Source: Streptomyces endocoffeicus (GTDB lineage: Bacteria > Actinomycetota > Actinomycetes > Streptomycetales > Streptomycetaceae). Taken from it: DNA of 64,000 bases. The stretch spans positions 248,001-312,000 of the forward strand of contig NZ_JAERRG010000006.1 of the NCBI RefSeq assembly GCF_016741935.1. The letters are read 5' to 3'. A program made the position numbers and the translations under genes. Each line of letters begins with the position of its first letter. The stretch's first letter is position 1. Shown here piece after piece: positions 42,622-50,649 of this stretch. The notes under the pieces are model-generated. The model did no database searches. It worked only from the letters and a program-made list of their open reading frames with translations, and was not told the origin of the DNA.

Positions 42622-42863
42622 GTGTCAGCCCTGGCCGTCATCGCCATGGCCTACAGGCTCGGTCAGCGCGAACGCCGGAAGCTCGACCCCGACACGCTCG
42701 CCGCGGTCAAGCTCGACATCGCCTCCGGCGCGGCGTTCGAGCCGGTGAAGGCGGACTGGCGGAACTCGGCGACTTCCAGAAGCACGCCCTGCGCTGGGGC
42801 GTGCCCGTCTCCCTCGGCTGCATCGCCTTCGCCGTCCTCACCGGGGCCATCACCGTCACCTGA
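42622..42863 (+). pseudogene. Small protein gene interrupted by a 1-nt frameshift
   Basis: From GTG 42622 (or ATG 42646) the frame reads AMAYRLGQRERRKLDPDTL, then KLDIASGAAFEPVKADWR. Near 42771 the sensible reading moves to another frame: ELGDFQKHALRWGVPVS, LGCIAFAVLTGAITVT, stop at 42863. Inserting one G in GCGGAACT would restore a single ORF of about 75-80 residues with a C-terminal membrane helix. It is either a recent pseudogene or a sequencing error. Function unknown. Confidence 0.6.
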
Positions 42864-42903
42864 CCCCGGCCGTCAGTCGGCACTCCGGGCCGTCAGAGGG
42901 ACG

Positions 42904-43854
42904 TCAGATCCGGGTGCGCAGCCGGATGAGGGTGCCGTCCGCGTCGGCCTGCATCTGCACCACGTCGCAGAGCATGCGGACGCCCCACAGACCGAACCCG
43001 GGCTCGGAGTCGACCGGCGGGGTGAAGCCCCACAGCGCGTCCGGGTACCAGTGGCCGGGCCCGGAGATCTCGCAGACCAGATCGCCGTCGTGGAGCCAGG
43101 TGCTCAGCCGCGCCGGGGCACCGCCGTGCCGGATCGCGGTGGTGGACACCTCGCTCACGGCCGCGACCATGTTGCGCAGCGCGTCATGGGCCATGCCGTG
43201 CCGGCTCGCCCGCTCGGCCACGAAGGTGCGTGCGGCGTCCAGGTCGGTCGAGACGATCGACACGGACTCGGCCGTGCGCGGGGCGGACGGCAGGGGCCGC
43301 CGGTCGCAGGTGGCGCTGAACGGGCCGGGGTCGGTGTAGGCGTCGCTCTTCTCCGGCCCGTGGCCGTCGATGATCTCGGGGTGGGTCTGGCGCGCGTAGG
43401 CGAGGATCTCGGGGTGCAGCAGACGGCGGTCGTAGCAGCAGATGGCACGGGCGCCGGAGTGGGCGAAGGCCGCGTTCACGATCGACTCGTAGCGCGCCCA
43501 CTCCACCACCTCGAGCGGGGTGCGGCCCTGCCACACCGGTTCGGCGATCACCCGGACCCGGCGCGGCTTCTCGGCCTTCACGAAGGAGTCATAGGCGGCG
43601 ATGGTCTTGACCGGGTGCTGGTACCAGCTGAGCGCCTCCTCGAACTGCACCGCCTTGGCGTCCTGCCCGAGCGCGTCCCGCAGCGCGTCGATGTTGGAGG
43701 TGGCCGCGACGACGGCCACGGCGTCGTCCGCCGCCAGGCCTTCGCGGAGGAACGGGACGCAGATATCGACCACGTCCTCCTCGTCGCGGTAGAGGAATCC
43801 GCGGTGCATCATCGCATCGCGGTGGTCCGCGACGGGGCTGCTCGGGCTGGTCAT
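42904..43854 (-). CDS. MEDS-domain sensor with anti-sigma-type ATPase domain
   Basis: This 316-residue protein has an N-terminal MEDS domain (MMHRGFLYRDEEDVVDICVPFLREGLAADDAVAVVAA...AEPVWQGRTPLEVVEWARYESIVNAAFAHSGARAICCYDRRLLHPEILAYARQTHPEI). It ends in a HATPase_c domain of the anti-sigma kinase type (LRNMVAAVSEVSTTAIRHGGAP, FGLWGVRMLCDVVQ). Similar pairs occur in large numbers in Streptomyces and are thought to regulate anti-anti-sigma factors. ATG 43854 follows AGGGAGG. No partner anti-sigma antagonist is adjacent. Confidence 0.85.
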   Translation of the reverse strand: MTSPSSPVADHRDAMMHRGFLYRDEEDVVDICVPFLREGLAADDAVAVVAATSNIDALRDALGQDAKAVQFEEALSWYQHPVKTIAAYDSFVKAEKPRRVRVIAEPVWQGRTPLEVVEWARYESIVNAAFAHSGARAICCYDRRLLHPEILAYARQTHPEIIDGHGPEKSDAYTDPGPFSATCDRRPLPSAPRTAESVSIVSTDLDAARTFVAERASRHGMAHDALRNMVAAVSEVSTTAIRHGGAPARLSTWLHDGDLVCEISGPGHWYPDALWGFTPPVDSEPGFGLWGVRMLCDVVQMQADADGTLIRLRTRI

Positions 43855-44006
43855 CGGGCCTCCCTGGGGCTCGGCCGGCGAAAACACGCGGTGCGTCATC
43901 GAATTTCCGGACGGTATAGCGCAGTCTGCCACTTCCCCGGCCCGGCGCGCAGCCCGTTCCGGCCATACATGGACGGCATCCTGACGGTGCATTAGCATCC
44001 TCGGGC

Positions 44007-44888
44007 GTGACAGAGCTGAAGAACATCAACGCAAATGGACTTGATTTCGGGTATTTCGAAGCGGGCCCGGCCGACGCCCCATTGGCGCTGTGCTTGCACG
44101 GCTTCCCAGACTCCGCGCACTCCTGGCGTCATCTGCTTCCCGAGCTCGCGGACGCGGGCTACCACGCCGTGGCGCCCTTCCTGAGGGGCTACGCGCCCAG
44201 CGGCATACCCGCCGACGGCGCCTACCAGGCGGGTGCGATCGCCGCGGACGCCAACGCGCTCCACGAGGCGTTCGGCGGCGACGGCGACGCCGTGCTCATC
44301 GGCCACGACTGGGGCGCCATCGCCGCGTACGGCGCCACCGGCAGCGCCCCCGAGCGCTGGCGGCGCGCGGTCACGATGTCGGTGCCCCCGCTGGGCGGGG
44401 TGCTGGCCGACTTCTTCAACTATGACTACGGCCAGTTCAAGCGGTCCTTCTACATCTTCATGTTCCAGACGCCGCTGGCCGAGGCCGGGGCGGCGGCGCA
44501 CGACATGGCCCTGATCGACGGTCTGTGGCGCGACTGGTCGCCCGGGTACAAGGACGCCGCCGAGGACATCGCGCACGTCAAGGAGAGCCTGCGGGACCCG
44601 GCCCACCTCGCCGCCGCGATCGGCTACTACCGGGCGTTGTTCGACCCGTCGCGCCATGTGGAGGCGTACGCGGCCGAGCAGGAGGCCATCACCCGGACCG
44701 GAGAGGTCCCCATCCTCTATCTGCACGGTACCGACGACGGCTGCATCGGCGCCGATGTCGTCCAGGGCGCCCCGGACCACCTGCCCGCGGGCTCGCGGAT
44801 GGAACTGGTCGACGGTACCGGGCACTTCCTCCACCTGGAGCGGCCCGAGCGGATCAACCGGGAGGTCCTGGCCTGGCTCGCCGAGTGA
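44007..44888 (+). CDS. Alpha/beta hydrolase, epoxide hydrolase-like
   Basis: This 293-residue hydrolase has the oxyanion motif LHGFPDSAHSWRHLLPEL and the nucleophile elbow LIGHDWGAIAAY with Asp as nucleophile, as in epoxide hydrolases and haloalkane dehalogenases. The acid is probably in YLHGTDDGCIG and the His in GTGHFLHLERPERIN. A helical cap lies between. It should be cytoplasmic. GTG 44007 starts a monocistronic gene. The region 44889-45117 that follows has no clear signal apart from an imperfect palindrome around CCATATGG at 44933. Confidence 0.88.
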   Translation: MTELKNINANGLDFGYFEAGPADAPLALCLHGFPDSAHSWRHLLPELADAGYHAVAPFLRGYAPSGIPADGAYQAGAIAADANALHEAFGGDGDAVLIGHDWGAIAAYGATGSAPERWRRAVTMSVPPLGGVLADFFNYDYGQFKRSFYIFMFQTPLAEAGAAAHDMALIDGLWRDWSPGYKDAAEDIAHVKESLRDPAHLAAAIGYYRALFDPSRHVEAYAAEQEAITRTGEVPILYLHGTDDGCIGADVVQGAPDHLPAGSRMELVDGTGHFLHLERPERINREVLAWLAE

Positions 44889-45117
44889 CCGGGTGACCGG
44901 GCGGCCCTGGTCCTACGCCATACCGCCATATGGTGTGTGACCAGGTCCTTTTCCAACGCGGAACGCGATGCGGCCGCGGCGGGACCCCGACCGGGGCGGA
45001 CCCGGTCGAGCCGCCGCGGCCGTCGCTTTACCGCCGGTATACCGCCGCTGATCCGCCCTCATCCATGCTGGACGCATCGCTACAGCCGCCCGGTAGGGAC
45101 GCGTCTGGAGAGGGCCT

Positions 45118-45441
45118 GTGAACGTCGACCAGCAGTATCAGCCTCATGTCGAGGACGAACTCCTCTACGCCTGGAGCACCTTTCAGCTCTGCGGCGGGGT
45201 GGAGGGGTCCGGCCCGAGCGGCACCTGCCGGGCCGAACGCACCGCCCGTGCCTGTCTCGAAGCGGCGCTCCAGGCCACCGCGGCCCACTCCAAGGCGTAC
45301 TCCTGGGGTCAGCTCAGCCGGGTGTCCGCGGATGTCGACCTGCCCTTCCACCTGTGGGCGCGGGATCCGGTCGCCTGGGCCGAACCGGGGCCGAGGAAGA
45401 CGGTCACGTGGCGTCCGGGCGCGGCTCCGCACCCGCAGTGA
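45118..45441 (+). CDS. Small protein of unknown function
   Basis: This 107-residue product starts at GTG 45118 after GGAGAGGG. It is mixed-charge, has three Cys (FQLCGG, GTCRAE, ARACLEA) and many aromatic residues, and no signal or membrane helix. The sequence NVDQQYQPHVEDELLYAWSTF does not match a family I know. It ends 52 nt before the DUF574 methyltransferase and is probably co-transcribed with it. Confidence 0.55.
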   Translation: MNVDQQYQPHVEDELLYAWSTFQLCGGVEGSGPSGTCRAERTARACLEAALQATAAHSKAYSWGQLSRVSADVDLPFHLWARDPVAWAEPGPRKTVTWRPGAAPHPQ

Positions 45442-45493
45442 TCCGGAACCGTCGGTGGTGAGGCGAGGCAGTGCTAGTGGTAAGGGAATCACG

Positions 45494-46327
45494 ATGAAGA
45501 GCAGCGGACCCGGCATCGGGCTCAGGACGAGGGAGTGGCGGCCGGCCGACCACGGACGTCTTGCGGTCAGCGAGGCGAACCCGGCCAGGGTCTACAACTA
45601 TCTCGTCGGCGGCAAGGACAATTACCTCGCCGATTACGAGCAGGCTCAGCGATTTCTCGGTGTCGCACCGGAAGTCCGCGACACCGCGCTCTCCAATCGG
45701 AGATTTCTGCACCGGGCCGTCCGCCATCTCGCCGCCAATGGAATCAGCCAATTCCTGGATATCGGCGCGGGATTGCCGGCGACCCCGAATGTGCATGAAA
45801 TCGCCCAGGCCGTGAATCCCCGGGCCCGGGTGGTCTACGCCGACAACGACCCCATCGTGGCGAGCCACGGCCAGGCCCGGCTCTCCGTCTCCGGCACCAC
45901 GATGGTCAAGACCGACATCCGCTCGCCCGAGGAGCTCCTGGGCCATGAGGAGCTGCGGCGGCTGCTCGACCCCGCACAGCCGGTCGCGATCCTGCTGACG
46001 CTCGTCCTCGACTACATCGAGGACCTGGCGAACCCCGTCGGCATCGTCCGCCGGCTCATGGACTGGGCCGCGCCGGGCAGCTGTCTGGTCCTCTCCCACG
46101 CCACCGGTGACTTCACCATCGACACCGACCGGGACTGGGAGGTCATCAGCTTCGGGGACCCGGTGTCCCTGGTCGCCCGCGACCATGCCGGGATCATGGA
46201 GTTCTTCGCCGGGCTCGACCTGCTCGCCCCGGGCCTGGTGCAACTGCCCTCGTGGCGTCCGGGCATCGGCGCCGAGTCCGACCCGAGCCGGGTGTGGGCC
46301 TACGGCGGGGTGGCCCGCAAGCCGTAG
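45494..46327 (+). CDS. DUF574-family SAM-dependent methyltransferase
   Basis: This 277-residue protein shows the actinobacterial DUF574 pattern: NPARVYNYLVGGKDNYLADYEQAQRF, NRRFLHRAVRHLAANGISQFLDIGAGLP (SAM motif I), ARVVYADNDPIVASHGQA and LLTLVLDYIED. Streptomyces carry dozens of such genes, many near small regulators, and their substrates are largely unknown. ATG 45494 follows AAGGGAATC. The gene is less GC-rich around 45640-45800 (AATTACC, ATTTCTGC, GAATCAGC) than the rest of the window, a possible sign of different origin. Confidence 0.9.
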   Translation: MKSSGPGIGLRTREWRPADHGRLAVSEANPARVYNYLVGGKDNYLADYEQAQRFLGVAPEVRDTALSNRRFLHRAVRHLAANGISQFLDIGAGLPATPNVHEIAQAVNPRARVVYADNDPIVASHGQARLSVSGTTMVKTDIRSPEELLGHEELRRLLDPAQPVAILLTLVLDYIEDLANPVGIVRRLMDWAAPGSCLVLSHATGDFTIDTDRDWEVISFGDPVSLVARDHAGIMEFFAGLDLLAPGLVQLPSWRPGIGAESDPSRVWAYGGVARKP

Positions 46328-46357
46328 CCCCGGCCGCCCCTTATCCCGGCCGCCCCC

Positions 46358-46399
46358 TTCGCCCGACGTCCGCCCCGGTTCGCCCGACGTCCGCCCCGG
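46358..46399. repeat. 21-bp tandem repeat, two exact copies
   Basis: A 21-bp unit containing CGCCCGACGTCCGCC occurs at 46358-46378 and 46379-46399, in the 80-bp gap between the convergent methyltransferase and SARP genes. Confidence 0.85.
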
Positions 46400-46407
46400 A
46401 TCCCGCC

Positions 46408-49185
46408 TCAGCGCGGGCCGGGGCCGATCTGCAGGGTCATACAGGCGGGGAAGAGCCCGCTCCAGGTGTGCCCGCGCCAGCTCTCGTACGTACCGGGGCG
46501 CTTCCATACGGGCAGCGCCTGGTCCATATGGGCCCGGCCCTCGGGGAACCTGCCCTGCTCCATATAGGTGATCCCGATCTCGTAGAGGGCGAAGCCCTCA
46601 TGGTGGATGTTGCCCGTGCGGCGGGCGTACTCCAGGCTCTCCTTGAAACAGGTCAGGGCGTCCTCGGGGCGGCCCAGCCCCCGGTGGGCCCGGCCGAGGT
46701 TGCCCAGGCCGATCACCTCGGCCGGCAGATCCCCGGCCTCCCGGGCGAGGGCGAGCTGCCGCTCCTGCACCGTGATGGCCTCCTCGTAAAGGCCCAGTTC
46801 GCACAGCGCGTCCGCGAGATTGCACGCGGTGCGCAACTCGCCCTCTCGATGGCTCAGTTCGCGCCAGATCTCCAGCGCCGACTCCAGGGTGGTCCGTACC
46901 TCGTCATAGCTGTGCTGCAGCCAGTACGCGGCGGAGAGGCCGTCCAGCCCCCACGCCTCGCTCTCCGGATCGCCCAGTCGGCGGGCGGTCTCGACGGCCA
47001 GCTCGTTGATCGTCTGGAGATCCTGGGCGTGCGCCCGGGGGAAGAGGAACCACTGGAGCGCCCGCGCCAGCCGCAGCCCCAGGCGCGCGATCGCCTCGGG
47101 CTGGGCGGGCTCGGCCGCGTGGACGACGGCGGCCAGCAGATTGGGCAGCTCGTCCTTCAGCCAGCTCTCCGCCTCGCCCTGGCCGCTCAGCGGCACCGCC
47201 GGGCCCTCCACCGGGTGCCGGGGCCAGGGGCGGAGCGGGTCGAGCAGGGTGACCGCCTGCTGGGCGGTGGCCGCGTAGCAGGACAGCGCCCGCTCCAGCG
47301 CCGCCGAACGCTCCATTTCGGACTCCTCCTGCTCCGCCTGCTCCGACGCGAACAGCCGCAGCAGATCGTGCATGTGGTAGCGGACGGAGTCCCGGCTCTC
47401 CAGGAGCTGGGCGTCGACCAGCCGCTCCAGCGCGTTCTCGGTGCGGTCGGCGGGCAGGTCCAGCAGCGCGGCGGCCACCGGCAGGCTCACATCGAGCCCG
47501 TGCAACACGCTGAGCAGCCGGAAGGCGCGGACCGCGTCCAGATCGTCGGAGCGCCGGCCGAGCCGGAAGCCCTCGTAGCTCACCTGGAAGCTGACGCGGA
47601 CGGCCAGATCGCCGAAGCGCAGCTCGTCCAGCCGGCCCCGGGCGTCGGTCAGCTTGGTCACGAGGGTGCGCAGCGGCCACGCGGGGCGGGCGGCCAGCCG
47701 GGCACCGGCGATCCGCAGCGCCAGCGGCAGCCAGCCGCACAGCCGGGTGATCTCCTCCGCCTCCGCCGGCTCGGCCCGCACCCGCTCCGCGCCCACGACC
47801 CGCTCCAGCAGCGCCACCGCCTGGTCCTGCGGGAGCACATCCAGATGCAGATGGGTGGCGCCCTCCAGGGTGGTCAGCATCTCGCGGCTGGTGATCAGCG
47901 CGGCGCAGCCCGGACCGGCGGGGATCAGCGGCCGCACCTGGTCCACACTGGCGGCGTTGTCGAGGATCACCAGCAGTCTCCGGCCCGCCGCGAGCGAACG
48001 GAACTGCGCGGACGCCTCGTCGGTGTCGCCGGGCACGTTGGAGCCGTCCACGCCGAGAGCGCGCAGAAACCGGCCGAGCACCTCACCGGGGTCCAGGGCC
48101 GACTGCCCGGCGGTCGCCCCGTACAGATCCACATAGAGCTGGCCGTCGGGGAAGCGGTCGGCGAGCTGGTGTGCGGTGTGAATGGCCAGGGTCGACTTGC
48201 CGACCCCGCCGGTGCCGTCGATGGCCGCGAGCACCACCGACCGGCCGCCCTCGCCCGCCTCCGGGTCCCCGGCCGCGTCCATCAGCGCCTGGATCACCGC
48301 GACCTCGCCATGGCGCCCGGTGAACGCCGGGCTGGCGGGCGGCAGTTGGCGGGGCCCTCGGTGGGCCTTGCGGGCAGCGGCGGCGGAGTCGGGCCGGTCC
48401 GCCTCCGGGGCGGGCGCGGCCACCAGGGAGGCGTCGGCGTTCAGGATCCGCTCGTGGAGGTCGCGCAGCGGCGGGGTCGGCTCGACCCCCAGCTCCTCGC
48501 TCAGCAGCCGGTGCAGATCGCGGTAGGCGGCCAGGGCGTCGGCCTGCCGCCCGGACCGGTACAGCGCCAGCATCAGTCGGCCGCGCAGCTCCTCGCGGAA
48601 CGGATACTCGGCGGTCAGCGCCTCCAGCTCGCCCAGGACGGCCGTATGGCGCCCGCACCGCAGGTCTGCGTCGATCCGGGCGTCCACGGCCTGCAGCCGG
48701 CACTCCTCGAGCCGGGTGGCCTCCGCCGTCACCGCCGGGGTCGGGGGCACATCGGCGAACGGGGTGCCGCGCCACATCGTCAGCGCCTCGCGCAGCCGCT
48801 CCGCCGCGGTCTCGGGCGCCTCCCGGTCGAGCGCCCGCCGCCCCTCCTCGATCAGCTGCTCGAAGCGGTGGGCGTCGAACTCGGCGGCCTCCACCGCCAG
48901 TCGGTAACCCTGTGCCTTGTAGCCCTGCTTCTCGGTGATCAGGGTCTGCCCGGCCTCGTCGCCCAGGGTCTGGCGGAGCCGGGAGACATAGGTCTGCAGC
49001 AGTTTGGTGGCGCTCTGGGGCGCCCCGTCCTCGCCCCAGAGCTCGTCCAGGAGCCGTTCGGTGGAGACGGTCTGGTTGGCGTGGCACAGCAGCACCGCGA
49101 GCAGCGTCCGCCACTTGGCCGGCCCCAGGGAGGCCCACCCCTCGCCGGCGCGCAGCTCAAGCGCCCCCAGGACCCGGTATCGCAC
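46408..49185 (-). CDS. AfsR/SARP-family transcriptional regulator with NB-ARC and TPR domains
   Basis: This 925-residue regulator starts with an OmpR-type winged helix (about 1-95, MRYRVLGALELRAGEGWASLGPAKWRTLLAVLLC). A BTAD domain (about 100-245) follows with RLEECRLQAVDARIDADLRCG and ALYRSGRQADALAAYRDLHRLL. An NB-ARC ATPase comes next, with Walker A GTGGVGKSTLAIHTAHQL and a Walker B-like RRLLVILDNA. The C-terminal third has TPRs (ACNLADALCELGLYEEAITVQERQLALAREAGD). AfsR proteins activate secondary-metabolite genes after phosphorylation. No biosynthetic cluster lies in this window, so the target may be elsewhere. Confidence 0.92.
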   Translation of the reverse strand: MRYRVLGALELRAGEGWASLGPAKWRTLLAVLLCHANQTVSTERLLDELWGEDGAPQSATKLLQTYVSRLRQTLGDEAGQTLITEKQGYKAQGYRLAVEAAEFDAHRFEQLIEEGRRALDREAPETAAERLREALTMWRGTPFADVPPTPAVTAEATRLEECRLQAVDARIDADLRCGRHTAVLGELEALTAEYPFREELRGRLMLALYRSGRQADALAAYRDLHRLLSEELGVEPTPPLRDLHERILNADASLVAAPAPEADRPDSAAAARKAHRGPRQLPPASPAFTGRHGEVAVIQALMDAAGDPEAGEGGRSVVLAAIDGTGGVGKSTLAIHTAHQLADRFPDGQLYVDLYGATAGQSALDPGEVLGRFLRALGVDGSNVPGDTDEASAQFRSLAAGRRLLVILDNAASVDQVRPLIPAGPGCAALITSREMLTTLEGATHLHLDVLPQDQAVALLERVVGAERVRAEPAEAEEITRLCGWLPLALRIAGARLAARPAWPLRTLVTKLTDARGRLDELRFGDLAVRVSFQVSYEGFRLGRRSDDLDAVRAFRLLSVLHGLDVSLPVAAALLDLPADRTENALERLVDAQLLESRDSVRYHMHDLLRLFASEQAEQEESEMERSAALERALSCYAATAQQAVTLLDPLRPWPRHPVEGPAVPLSGQGEAESWLKDELPNLLAAVVHAAEPAQPEAIARLGLRLARALQWFLFPRAHAQDLQTINELAVETARRLGDPESEAWGLDGLSAAYWLQHSYDEVRTTLESALEIWRELSHREGELRTACNLADALCELGLYEEAITVQERQLALAREAGDLPAEVIGLGNLGRAHRGLGRPEDALTCFKESLEYARRTGNIHHEGFALYEIGITYMEQGRFPEGRAHMDQALPVWKRPGTYESWRGHTWSGLFPACMTLQIGPGPR

Positions 49186-49352
49186 CCGTCCCCTTCCATC
49201 GGCTCGTCAACTGACCACTCCGCAATGGTTATACCTCCGATGTGGCCGCCGCCGTACATCGTTTCACCCGCCGGGAACAAGCCCGCGCCGGGTACGGGCT
49301 CGCGCGGATGGCCGAAAAACGCCGCATCAGGGCGGCGGCGGAGCGGCCGGGG

Positions 49353-50288
49353 TCAGAACGGCCGGTCGCCCTCGATGGCGACGCGTTCGGCGACCCTGCG
49401 GTGCGGGGCGTAGTCGTTGACCGCGTAGTGCTGTGTGGCGCGGTTGTCCCAGAACGCGATGTCGCCCGGCTGCCAGTGGAAGCGCACCTGGTACTCCGGG
49501 ACATGCGCCTGCCGGCACAGGAAGCTCAGCAGCCGATCGCTCTCCTCGCGCTCCATCCCGGTGATCCGGGTGGTGAAGGAGGTGTTGACGAACAGCATCC
49601 GCCGGCCGGTCTCCGGATGGGTGCGCACCACCGGGTGCTCCACCGGCGGGAACATCTCCTGGAACGGGGCCAGCCGCTCCGGTCCGTAGAAGCGGACGAA
49701 GCCGGGGATGACGTCGTGGACGGCGGTGGCGCCGTCGATGCGCTCCTTCACCTCCGCCGGGAGGTTGTCGTACGCCGCCGCCATATCGGCCCACATGGTG
49801 TCCCCGCCCACCGGCGGCACCTCGCGCAGCTGGAGCACGGCGCCGAGCGCGGGCCGGGTGCGGAAGGTGACGTCGGTGTGCCAGATGTTCTCGAACGTCG
49901 GCGTGGCGCCGGACGCCTTGTCGAAGCGGACCACATCCTCGCTGGACCCGGCGGCGAGCAGCGGATTGGTCTCCAACTCGCCCCAGTTGCGGGCGAATCC
50001 GCGCTGCTGCTCCGAGGTGAGGTGCTGAGCCCGGAAGAAGAGCACCTTCCACTCCAGCAGGGCGCGGTTCAGCTCCTCGCGCAGCGCGGGCTCCAGCGGC
50101 CGGGACAGGTCCAGGCCGCGGATCTCGGCGCCGATGACGCGTCCGAGGGGCACGATCTCGAACCGCTCGTACGGACGCTCCTCCCACCCCTCGGGCAGCC
50201 GCCGCAGAATGCGCGCGCCCTCGTACATGCCGTCCGGCGGGATGGTGGCTTCGCGCAGGGTCGTGGGTGGGGTGTCGACGACGGTCAT
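49353..50288 (-). CDS. TauD/TfdA-family Fe(II)/2-oxoglutarate dioxygenase
   Basis: This 311-residue enzyme has the facial triad His-x-Asp (ENIWHTDVTFRTRP) and a distal His in WDNRATQHYAVNDYAPHRRVAERVAI, with the Arg that binds 2-oxoglutarate just after. VIGAEIRGLDLSRPL and GGDTMWADM are family blocks. Relatives oxidise taurine, alkyl sulfates or 2,4-D. A short leaderless ORF lies upstream on the same transcript, as for the cysteine-type leader at 13 kb, which favours an organosulfur substrate. Two acidic residues in the substrate pocket cannot be assigned without a model. Confidence 0.9.
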   Translation of the reverse strand: MTVVDTPPTTLREATIPPDGMYEGARILRRLPEGWEERPYERFEIVPLGRVIGAEIRGLDLSRPLEPALREELNRALLEWKVLFFRAQHLTSEQQRGFARNWGELETNPLLAAGSSEDVVRFDKASGATPTFENIWHTDVTFRTRPALGAVLQLREVPPVGGDTMWADMAAAYDNLPAEVKERIDGATAVHDVIPGFVRFYGPERLAPFQEMFPPVEHPVVRTHPETGRRMLFVNTSFTTRITGMEREESDRLLSFLCRQAHVPEYQVRFHWQPGDIAFWDNRATQHYAVNDYAPHRRVAERVAIEGDRPF

Positions 50289-50498
50289 GGCGTCTCCTCA
50301 TGCGTGACGGCGGACAGGGGGCGGGCGGGGGTGGGGAGGTGCCCTCGTGCCGCGGGGATGGCCACGGGAGTGTCGTCCTGAGCGTCGCGATGTCCGGATC
50401 GTCAGGGGCTGACCGGCGATCGTGAGAGGCGTGAGAGGAATGACCGGCGTGGCTTCGGGGGCGCGGGGGCGGTGGCCGCGGGATGCGGAGAGTCCCGG

Positions 50499-50576
50499 TC
50501 AGAGGCCCGAGCGCTCACACCCGGTCCGGTCCGGGGCGCGCAGATGTCCCGTCACGTCGAACCGGTGCCTGATCAT
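50499..50576 (-). CDS. Candidate leaderless leader peptide (25 codons) upstream of the TauD-like gene
   Basis: ATG 50576 opens a 25-codon ORF, MIRHRFDVTGHLRAPDRTGC followed by ERSGL, that stops at 50499, about 210 nt before the dioxygenase start. No Shine-Dalgarno sequence is present. The promoter-like TTGACA-N18-CACAAT ends 7 nt before the ATG, so the transcript would begin at the ORF. It has one Cys codon and an RHRFDV stretch recalling the RxVD part of known leaders, but not the ASAxCR ending. It may be a variant leader; translation is unproven. Confidence 0.4.
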   Translation of the reverse strand: MIRHRFDVTGHLRAPDRTGCERSGL

Positions 50577-50583
50577 GAGCGCA

Positions 50584-50613
50584 ATTGTGGGATCCGCCCC
50601 GGTGGGCTGTCAA
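50584..50613 (-). promoter_or_regulatory. Promoter of the TauD-like gene and its upstream short ORF
   Basis: On the minus strand TTGACA (50613-50608), an 18-bp spacer and CACAAT (50589-50584). The -35 is a perfect consensus. It lies in the 361-bp gap (50289-50649) between the LysR gene end and the dioxygenase start. Confidence 0.55.
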
Positions 50614-50649
50614 CGGGGAGTGCGGTGTGTACGCACGGAGGACGCGTGC

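Noticed and set aside
44925..44950. Palindrome around CCATATGG as an operator
   Set aside because: Only the central eight bases are symmetrical and it follows the hydrolase stop without a clear dependent promoter.
46408..49185. Cluster-situated regulator of a secondary-metabolite gene cluster
   Set aside because: No polyketide synthase, NRPS, terpene or RiPP genes are present within the window, so a local biosynthetic target cannot be supported.
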